Assembly (NCBI GenBank): GCA_002441465.1
Contig: DJWE01000028.1
Span: 17,029-22,921, forward strand
Reading direction: 5' to 3'
Source: Propionibacteriaceae bacterium UBA6238
Lineage (GTDB): Bacteria; Actinomycetota; Actinomycetes; Propionibacteriales; Propionibacteriaceae
Length of the DNA: 5,893 nucleotides
Under the pieces are notes generated by a model, which was given only the letters and a program-made list of their open reading frames with translations, was not told where the DNA came from and ran no database searches. Made by a program: the position numbers and the translations under genes. Of this stretch, positions 1 through 4,806 are shown piece after piece. How positions within the stretch are numbered: position 1 is the stretch's first letter; each line of letters starts with the position of its first letter.

Positions 1-326
1 GCGTCGAGCCGGCCGACGTGGAACAACCGTCCGCGCTCACCCAGGTAGTCCGCGACGGTCGGGCGGCCTTGCGGATCCTCCATCGTCGAGACCACCCCGC
101 GCGGCTTGTTCAGCACCACGTACGCATGGGCGCGCTGCGGCGGAATCCGCTTGCCGTCCACCCGGATGGTGTCGGCCGCCGGGTCGACCCGGACGCCCTG
201 TGCGCGCACCACCTCGCCGTTCACCTCCACCCGTCCGCGCGCGATCAGGTTCTCGGCCGCACGACGAGACGCGACCCCGGCCTGCGCGAGCACCTTCTGC
301 AGCCGGACGCCCTCCGCCTCGCTCAC
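1..326 (-). CDS. rluB: 23S rRNA pseudouridine synthase, RluB/RsuA family (5' part, cut by window edge)
   Basis: Enzymes of this family convert a specific uridine of ribosomal RNA to pseudouridine in the cytoplasm. By position next to scpB, the expected target is 23S rRNA. The window holds 108 codons plus 2 nt. Residues 7-50 form an S4 RNA-binding domain (RLQKVLAQAGVASRRAAE, then GRVEVNGEVV). Residues 69-80 read YVVLNKPRGVVS, the usual first strand of the catalytic domain. The visible part ends in GRLD, where Asp108 is the expected catalytic aspartate. The start is GTG at 326-324, overlapping the scpB stop in a GTGA junction. A GGGGAG ribosome site lies 5 nt upstream (337-332). This is the last gene of the parA-scpAB run that is visible. 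RsuA-type 16S enzymes share this architecture, so the substrate is inferred from context only. Confidence 0.93.
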   Translation of the reverse strand, partial: MSEAEGVRLQKVLAQAGVASRRAAENLIARGRVEVNGEVVRAQGVRVDPAADTIRVDGKRIPPQRAHAYVVLNKPRGVVSTMEDPQGRPTVADYLGERGRLFHVGRLD

Positions 327-952
327 CGTGACTCCCCGTCCGTGACAGCTTCGCTGGCCGCGGCAGTCTCCTCGACCAGCGGCAGCGGCTCCTCCGAACC
401 GTGACCGGCCAGCCCGGCCAGCTCTGCCTCCAGGGCGGACGCGTCCGGCAGGTGCGGCGCCAGCGCGGGCAACTGGTCGAGACTGGTCAACCCCATCCGT
501 TCCAGGAAGTAGCTCGTGGTCGCGAACAGCCGGGCCCCGGTCTCCTCATCCCGGCCAACTTCCTCGATCAAGTCGCGGGTGGCGAGCGTTCGGATCACGC
601 CATCCACGTTCACGCCGCGCACCGCAGACACCCGGCCCCGCGAGATCGGCTGAAGGTAGGCGACCACGGCCAAGGTCTCCAACGCGGCCTGGCTGAGCGT
701 GCCGCGCTGACCCTCCAGCAGCCAGCGTCCGATCACATCCGCGTGCTCCTCGCGGGTGTAGTACCGCCAGCCCGCACCGACCCGACGCAACTCGAAACCC
801 CGTCCGGTCTCGTCGTAGAACTCGGTCAGCTCTGCGAGGCACTCCTCCACCTCGGCCACCGGCGCGTCCACGGCCTCGGCGAGGTCGGAGGCCGGCACCG
901 GCTCGGTGGCCATCAGCAGCAACGCTTCGACGGCTCCGGCGAACCTGCTCAT
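323..952 (-). CDS. scpB: Segregation and condensation protein B (SMC complex subunit)
   Basis: ScpB dimerises and binds the kleisin ScpA. With SMC they form the bacterial condensin that compacts and helps separate the chromosome. The 209-residue product has the family layout of two winged-helix domains. The first is roughly residues 1-70 (AVEALLLMATEPVPASDLAE). The second is about 85-155, with the hallmark stretch LSQAALETLAVVAYLQPISR at 86-105 and RGVNVDGVIRTL just after. The domain closes with TTSYFLERMGL-SLDQLP at 145-162. The last about 35 residues are acidic and Ala/Glu-rich, as is common and poorly conserved in ScpB. The ATG at 952 overlaps the scpA stop (ATGA). It is served by a GAGGAG site at 966-961, 8 nt upstream and inside the end of scpA. 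Translational coupling with scpA is likely, fitting the fixed complex stoichiometry. Confidence 0.96.
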   Translation of the reverse strand: MSRFAGAVEALLLMATEPVPASDLAEAVDAPVAEVEECLAELTEFYDETGRGFELRRVGAGWRYYTREEHADVIGRWLLEGQRGTLSQAALETLAVVAYLQPISRGRVSAVRGVNVDGVIRTLATRDLIEEVGRDEETGARLFATTSYFLERMGLTSLDQLPALAPHLPDASALEAELAGLAGHGSEEPLPLVEETAAASEAVTDGESR

Positions 953-1785
953 TGTGGCGTCTCCTCGTTCGATGTCGTGATGTTGTCGAATTCTGCGCCG
1001 ATCCGCTCGGCGTCCACCTCGGCGCCGAGCCAGCGGACGGTCAACTCCCCCAGCGGCGTCAGTTGCTCGAAGCCGACCGCCTTCTCGCGGAACAGCTCCA
1101 GCAAGGCCAGGAAGCGCGCAACCACAACCAGGCGATCGGCGGCGTCGGCAACGAGGGAGCGGAAGGTGAGCGCCGGGTGTTCGCGCAGTCGGCGGACGAT
1201 CTCCTCGGCCTGCTCCCGCACGCTGACCAACGGCATGTGCAGGTGCTCCAGGCCGACCAGAGGCGGCTCCTTGGGGGTGAGCGCCCGGCCCGCCAGCACG
1301 GCGATCACGTCGGCGAATCCGTCCAGCTCGACGTCGGGCAGCAGGCTGGCGAACCGCTCCTCCAGCCCACCGGGACGCGGGTGGCGACGAGCCTGGGTGT
1401 CCAAGGTCTGCGCGATCCAGCCGCTGACGATCTTGAACGCGCGGTACTGCAGCAGCCGGGCGAAGAGCAGGTCACGAGCCTCCAGCAAGGCCAGATCCTC
1501 CGCGTCGTCGACCTCGCCCTGCGGCAGCAGCCGCGCAGCCTTGAGGTCGAGCAGAGTGGCGGCGACCACGATGAATGAACTGGTCTGGTCCAGATCCCAG
1601 GCGGTCGCCCCCTGGCTGGCCTGCATCTGCTTGATGTGGGCGACGAACTCGTCGGTAACCCGGGAGAGTGCAACCTCGGTGACGTCCAGCTTGTGTTTGG
1701 AGATCAACTGCAGCAGCAGGTCGAACGGGCCGGAGAAGTTGGTCAGGTGGACGGTGAACTCCTCCGTCGCGGACATCAGGCTCAT
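949..1785 (-). CDS. scpA: Segregation and condensation protein A (kleisin subunit of SMC condensin)
   Basis: ScpA is the kleisin that bridges the two SMC heads and recruits ScpB. The 278-residue product begins with the diagnostic N-terminal kleisin motif, FTVHLTNFSGPFDLLLQLI at 10-28. KHKLDVTEVALSRVTDEFV follows at 30-48, forming the helical domain that contacts the SMC neck. The long helix at about 67-88 (SSFIVVAATLLDLKAARLL) is also typical. The middle, about 130-200, is the variable linker. A C-terminal winged helix is seen near 222-254, with the classic VVARFLALLELFREKAVGFE. The ATG at 1785 overlaps the stop of the preceding small gene (ATGA) and has no clear Shine-Dalgarno sequence. It is therefore probably translated by coupling. 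A second ATG three codons on is an alternative start. Length and motifs agree with an intact gene. Confidence 0.96.
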   Translation of the reverse strand: MSLMSATEEFTVHLTNFSGPFDLLLQLISKHKLDVTEVALSRVTDEFVAHIKQMQASQGATAWDLDQTSSFIVVAATLLDLKAARLLPQGEVDDAEDLALLEARDLLFARLLQYRAFKIVSGWIAQTLDTQARRHPRPGGLEERFASLLPDVELDGFADVIAVLAGRALTPKEPPLVGLEHLHMPLVSVREQAEEIVRRLREHPALTFRSLVADAADRLVVVARFLALLELFREKAVGFEQLTPLGELTVRWLGAEVDAERIGAEFDNITTSNEETPQ

Positions 1786-2114
1786 GACTGGCCCAGGCCG
1801 CGCACCAGATCCGATTCGGCGCCCCGAACGGCGAGATCGGCCATCGCCAGGCCGATCGCGATCCGCACGATCCGGCCGCGATCGACCGCCACGCCGTGCT
1901 GGGCACGCAAGGTGAGCCGAGCCTGTTCGAGAGCGAGCAGCTCGTCGCTGCTCACGTAGACCGTGATCTTCTCCTCATGCCGAACTCGACCCGAACCCTG
2001 CGGCGTCGCCTCCTCCTTCGCCGGTCGCGAGGACGGGGACGGGGTGCGCTCGACGTCTGCCGACGTCGGACGGAACAGTTCGGATGCCCCCGGAAGGCCT
2101 ACACGCCGGGGCAT
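1782..2114 (-). CDS. Small uncharacterised protein with ribbon-helix-helix-like C-terminus, between parA and scpA
   Basis: The product has 110 residues and I do not know an established function. Residues 1-47 look unstructured: a basic start (MPRRVGLPGASELFRP), then a Ser/Pro/Glu-rich linker. Residues 48-110 read as strand (KITVYVSS, 49-56), helix (DELLALEQARLTLRAQHG, 57-74), then a second helix starting near the basic DRGRIVR (78-84) and running on to about residue 97. This is the strand-helix-helix order of CopG/Arc-type DNA-binding dimers; the fold is my inference. The ATG at 2114 was chosen because an AGGGAGGTG ribosome site lies 8 nt upstream and the gene then overlaps the parA end by only 16 bp. 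Its stop overlaps the scpA start (ATGA). The same frame is open back to about 2852, but that part is only a shadow of parA. From memory, small proteins of this kind occur at this place in other actinobacteria. A role with ParA or SMC is suggested by position only. Confidence 0.82.
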   Translation of the reverse strand: MPRRVGLPGASELFRPTSADVERTPSPSSRPAKEEATPQGSGRVRHEEKITVYVSSDELLALEQARLTLRAQHGVAVDRGRIVRIAIGLAMADLAVRGAESDLVRGLGQS

Positions 2115-3001
2115 CGGGCGAGCACCTCCCTGGCGAGCATCCGATAGGCGGCGGCTCCCGGCGAGGATGTGGCGTACGTCGTGATCGGCTCGCCCGCCAC
2201 CGTGGTCTCGGGGAACTTGATGGTGCGCCGGATCACGGTGTGGAAGACCGTGTCGCCGAACGCCTGCACCACCCGTTCGAGCACTTCGCGACTGTGCAGG
2301 GTGCGGGCGTCGAACATGGTGCCGAGGATGCCGAGGATCTCCAGCTCGGGGTTGAGCCGGTCCTGCACCTTGTCGATGGTGTCGGTCAGCAGCGCGATCC
2401 CGCGCAGAGCGAAGAACTCGCACTCCAGCGGCATCAGGACCTTGTCCGCGGCGGTCAACGCGTTGACCGTGAGCAGGCCGAGCGAGGGAGCGCAGTCGAT
2501 CAGGATCACGTCGTAGCTGTGCCGCACCTTGGTCAGTGCCCGGCGCAGAGTCTGCTCGCGGGCCACCTCGGAGACCAGCTGCACCTCGGCCGCGGACAGG
2601 TCGATGTTGGACGGCAGCAGGTCCATCCCGTCCACCACTGTGGGTGTGATCACGTCCTCCGCCGCGGTGTGCTTGTTCAGCAGCAGGTCGTAGATGCTGG
2701 TCTCCAGCGTGTGCGGGTTCACCCCGAGCCCCACCGACAGCGAGCCCTGCGGGTCGAAATCGACCAGCAGGACCTTGCGCCCGGTCTCGGCCAGGGCCGC
2801 ACCGAGATTGATCGTTGTGGTGGTCTTGCCCACTCCGCCCTTCTGGTTGCACATGGCGATGATCAGGGCGCGCTTGGGCCGGGCCGGATCGGGCGGGGTC
2901 GGTTCGGGGAGGTCCGGCAGGGGGCGTCCGGTCGGACCGAGTTCGCCCGCGCCCACACCGGGCTGGGGATCCACCAGAGTCGGGGTTTCGAGATTGCTCA
3001 C
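2099..3001 (-). CDS. parA: ParA/Soj-family (MinD-like) partition ATPase
   Basis: ParA ATPases dimerise on ATP, bind DNA non-specifically and position chromosomes, plasmids or protein complexes. The 300-residue product has a Pro-rich N-terminal tail (1-43) and a standard ParA core. The deviant Walker A motif KGGVGKTT lies at 54-61, with signature Lys54 and catalytic Lys59. Switch I is VDFDPQG at 80-86 (Asp83), and Walker B is ILIDCAPSLG at 166-175 (Asp169). The segment LECEFFALRGIALL (192-205) and RRTIKFPET (258-266) are also typical of the family. An in-frame TAG sits four codons upstream, so the GTG at 3001 is the first possible start. No parB gene or parS-like sequence is in the window. The gene matches the parA-like gene that sits beside scpAB in mycobacteria rather than the parAB pair near oriC, so it may not be the main chromosome-partition ParA. 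It opens the second operon and overlaps the next gene by 16 bp. Confidence 0.95.
   Translation of the reverse strand: MSNLETPTLVDPQPGVGAGELGPTGRPLPDLPEPTPPDPARPKRALIIAMCNQKGGVGKTTTTINLGAALAETGRKVLLVDFDPQGSLSVGLGVNPHTLETSIYDLLLNKHTAAEDVITPTVVDGMDLLPSNIDLSAAEVQLVSEVAREQTLRRALTKVRHSYDVILIDCAPSLGLLTVNALTAADKVLMPLECEFFALRGIALLTDTIDKVQDRLNPELEILGILGTMFDARTLHSREVLERVVQAFGDTVFHTVIRRTIKFPETTVAGEPITTYATSSPGAAAYRMLAREVLARCPGV
2123..2131 (-). promoter_or_regulatory. Ribosome binding site of the small RHH-like gene
   Basis: The minus strand reads AGGGAGGTG here, inside the last codons of parA. It lies 8 nt before the ATG at 2114. It is one of the strongest Shine-Dalgarno matches in the window. It decides the start of the small gene and argues against any longer version reading back through parA. 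Confidence 0.7.
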
Positions 3002-3007
3002 GCCGTG

Positions 3008-3030
3008 ATCCTAGGTCGAAATGTCGACAA
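3008..3030 (-). promoter_or_regulatory. Candidate promoter of the parA-scpAB-rluB operon, RecA-independent damage (PafBC) type geometry
   Basis: On the minus strand TAGGAT (3013-3008) fits the TAnnnT -10 element. It ends 6 nt before the parA GTG, the spacing expected if transcription starts at the start codon (leaderless mRNA). TTGTCG (3030-3025) lies 11 nt upstream of the -10. The known actinobacterial PafBC motif is TTGTCRGTG-N8-TAnnnT: the TTGTCR core, the total spacing and the -10 all fit here, while the less conserved GTG is replaced by ACA. No good sigma-70-type -35 is seen at 17-18 nt. The AGGA within TAGGAT could instead be a weak Shine-Dalgarno sequence 7 nt before GTG. That a promoter lies in this gap is likely; the damage-type reading is tentative. 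Confidence 0.4.
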
Positions 3031-3077
3031 GTCTCCTTCGACGCGCCGCCGTGGACGAGTTGTCGGAATCTCCACGC

Positions 3078-3104
3078 GCTGCCTCGGGCGCCGGCCCTGG
3101 CAGC
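3078..3104 (-). terminator. GC-rich hairpin after xerD, possible U-less terminator
   Basis: The minus strand has GCTGCC (3104-3099) pairing with GGCAGC (3083-3078), and inside it GGGC pairing with GCCC around a CGGC loop. The stem is thus 6 + 4 bp with a small A/GA internal loop. It starts 27 nt after the xerD stop and precedes the candidate parA promoter. No T-run follows, so it is not a classic intrinsic terminator. Hairpins without a U-tail have been proposed as terminators in actinobacteria. The sequence is very GC-rich, so a chance hairpin is possible. Confidence 0.4.
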
Positions 3105-3131
3105 TCCGCAGTGCGGGCGTCGACCGTCAGG

Positions 3132-4130
3132 TCAACGAGCCCGCGGATGCGCGGACAAGAACACCTCGCGCAGGTGCTCCACGGTGACCAGCGTATAGAT
3201 CTGGGTGGTGGTGACCGAAGCGTGTCCCAGCAGCTCCTGAACGACCCGGACGTCGGCGCCGCCGTCGAGCAGGTGCGTCGCGAACGAGTGTCGCAGGGTA
3301 TGCGGCGAGACGTCCACACCGAGCTGAGCGGCGGACGCCGCACGCTGCAGGACGCCGTAGGCGCTCTGGCGACTCAGCCGCTGCCCCCTGCTGTTCAGCA
3401 ACAAAGCCGGACTCGGCCTGGTGGACGCCTGGGCGAAATCCGGGCGTCCGCGGACCAGCCACGCCTCCACCGCCCGCCTGGCGTAGGACCCCACCGGCAC
3501 CAACCGTTCCTTGCGGCCCTTGCCGAACAGGCGCAGCCCGGCGTCCGGGTCAGCCAGGATCGCGGTCACGTCGTCCACATCGAGCCCGACGATCTCAGAG
3601 ACCCGCCCGCCCGTGCCATAGAGCAGCTCCAGCAGCGCCGCGTCCCGCAAGCCCGTGGTCGTGTTCGGATCCGGCGTATCCAGCAGCGCTTGGACCTGGC
3701 CGATGTCCAGCGCTTTCGGCAGCTGCCGGCCCGTCTTGGGCGGCTTCACCGCCGCCGCCGGGTTCAGCGGCGTGATGCCCTCCGCAGCGGCAAAACGATG
3801 CAGCGACCGGACGGCGACCAGACCGCGGGTCGCACTCGCCGCCGACAAGGGCTGATGACCATCCAGAGGTGCCTGCAGGGACGCGAGGAAGGCCGAGATG
3901 TCCGCGTCCGTCACGCCTGCGGGATCGTCGATGCCGCGGGCGGCCAGAAAGTCGGCGTAGCGGGCGAGATCGCGCCGATAGGCCGCCACCGTGTGCGGCG
4001 ACGCGCCGCGTTCCACGGTGAGGTGGTCGAGGAAACCGCGGATCAACCGCTCCACACGGGTGCGCGTGGGACGGGCCGGATCCGCCTCCCCCAGGACCGG
4101 GCCGGGCTCAGGCTCAGCCGGCGCGGCCAT
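3132..4130 (-). CDS. xerD: Site-specific tyrosine recombinase XerD
   Basis: XerD acts with XerC and FtsK at the dif site to resolve chromosome dimers near cell division. The N-terminal SAM-like core-binding domain spans about 28-125 (VERLIRGFLDHL, SPHTVAAYRRDL). The catalytic domain spans about 135-325. All catalytic residues are present: Arg176 (GTGGRVSEI), Lys204 (FGKGRKERLVP), His277 and Arg280 (SPHTLRHSFATHLLDGG), His303 (LLGHASVTTTQIYT) and the nucleophile Tyr312. Their spacing tracks E. coli XerD closely, and the HASVTTTQIYT ending separates it from phage integrases. The product has 332 residues, about 30 more than E. coli XerD. The surplus is mostly a Pro/Glu-rich N-terminus. The ATG at 4130 overlaps the NUDIX gene by 17 bp and has a poor ribosome site, so GTG at 4055 is an alternative start. 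No dif site is seen nearby, so this is a housekeeping gene and not a mobile element. Confidence 0.95.
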   Translation of the reverse strand: MAAPAEPEPGPVLGEADPARPTRTRVERLIRGFLDHLTVERGASPHTVAAYRRDLARYADFLAARGIDDPAGVTDADISAFLASLQAPLDGHQPLSAASATRGLVAVRSLHRFAAAEGITPLNPAAAVKPPKTGRQLPKALDIGQVQALLDTPDPNTTTGLRDAALLELLYGTGGRVSEIVGLDVDDVTAILADPDAGLRLFGKGRKERLVPVGSYARRAVEAWLVRGRPDFAQASTRPSPALLLNSRGQRLSRQSAYGVLQRAASAAQLGVDVSPHTLRHSFATHLLDGGADVRVVQELLGHASVTTTQIYTLVTVEHLREVFLSAHPRAR

Positions 4131-4803
4131 CGAGTCCGGCCAGCAGGTCGTTGCGTTGCGACCAGGCGGTGCGGGCCGGCCACGCCTGGTCAGGTCCGCG
4201 CAGGTCGTCCAGGCGCCCGCTCAGCCGGGCGACCTCGAGGGCCAGCACGCCGGAGACCATCGTGGGATTCTGCAACTTCCCGGCGAGGATCGCGTCCACC
4301 AAGTCGGCACGGAAGGCCCAGCAGGCCTCCATGTGCGCCTCCTCGTGGTGGGCCACGAACCCATCCGGCGCAGGGGCCGGGGACAGCCCGCGGGCGAGGT
4401 AGATCCGCAAGCTCTCCTGGCACGCCCCCGGCGAGGTGAACAGGTCGACCAGCAGCTGCCAGCGCTCGGCTTTCAGTCCCGCTTCCTCGGCCAGTTCGCG
4501 CGCCGCGGCGGCGACCCAACTCTCGCCGTCGGCATCCAGCAGCCCGGCCGGCGGCTCGACCAGCTGGTAGGCGGCCGGGTGACGGTACTGGCGGACGACC
4601 GCGATCCGGTCGTCCTCGTCCCAGGCGATCACACCGACGGCGCCTGGGTGCAGCAGGTACTGCCGCTCCATCGGCCCGTCACCGGGAACCTCGACCGTGT
4701 CGTTGACGAAGTCGGAGACCCGGCCGCGGGCCAGCACCGCGTGGGCGAGAATCGGCCAGGCCAGCGGGCCGTCGCTGACCTCGGACGGGCTGAGTTCGCG
4801 CAC
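4114..4803 (-). CDS. NUDIX hydrolase, ADP-ribose pyrophosphatase-like
   Basis: The product is probably a cytoplasmic enzyme that splits ADP-ribose or related nucleoside diphosphate sugars into AMP and a sugar phosphate, using divalent metal. Its 229 residues contain the NUDIX box at about 87-110: GLLDADGE, seven residues, then RELAEEAGL. Metal-binding Glu106 and Glu107 are in place. After the box, FTSPGACQE (122-130) and HHEEAHMEACW (152-162) resemble the substrate and metal loops of the ADP-ribose subgroup, and RQYRHP (71-76) is typical before the box. The stretch between the first Gly and the box Glu is six residues, not the textbook five. The GTG start at 4803 lies 3 nt after the pyrG stop, with GAGGA 7 nt upstream inside the pyrG end. 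Coupling with pyrG is likely. From memory, this pairing with pyrG and xerD recurs in actinobacteria. Exact substrate is not proven by sequence. Confidence 0.92.
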   Translation of the reverse strand: MRELSPSEVSDGPLAWPILAHAVLARGRVSDFVNDTVEVPGDGPMERQYLLHPGAVGVIAWDEDDRIAVVRQYRHPAAYQLVEPPAGLLDADGESWVAAAARELAEEAGLKAERWQLLVDLFTSPGACQESLRIYLARGLSPAPAPDGFVAHHEEAHMEACWAFRADLVDAILAGKLQNPTMVSGVLALEVARLSGRLDDLRGPDQAWPARTAWSQRNDLLAGLDGRAG

Positions 4804-4806
4804 GGC

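Noticed and set aside
401..1915. A 504-codon open frame on the plus strand
   Set aside because: It lies antisense to scpB, scpA and part of the small gene. Its translation is Ser/Arg-rich, low in complexity and shows no domain, while the minus strand encodes clear families. It is a GC-driven shadow.
2115..2852. A longer version of the small gene reading back through parA to 2852 (356 codons)
   Set aside because: The extra part is an Arg/Gly/Ala-rich out-of-frame reading of parA. The strong ribosome site at 2131-2123 and the ATG at 2114 mark the real start.
3002..3131. parS site or dif site in the gap between xerD and parA
   Set aside because: No sequence close to the parS consensus TGTTTCACGTGAAACA or a dif-like 11-6-11 XerC/XerD site is visible; only the shorter symmetric elements described in the findings are present.
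2084..3187. A 367-codon open frame on the plus strand opposite parA
   Set aside because: It mirrors parA in the complementary frame with a His/Gln/Arg-rich composition and no recognisable domain.
3132..4130. Phage or integron integrase marking a mobile element
   Set aside because: Motifs and catalytic spacing match housekeeping XerD, neighbours are conserved core genes, and no direct repeats, tRNA or attachment sites are seen.
3021..4439. A 472-codon open frame on the plus strand
   Set aside because: It is antisense to xerD and the NUDIX gene, is rich in Arg/Gln/His/Pro and has no motif. It runs across the gene gap, as expected for a chance frame in high-GC DNA.
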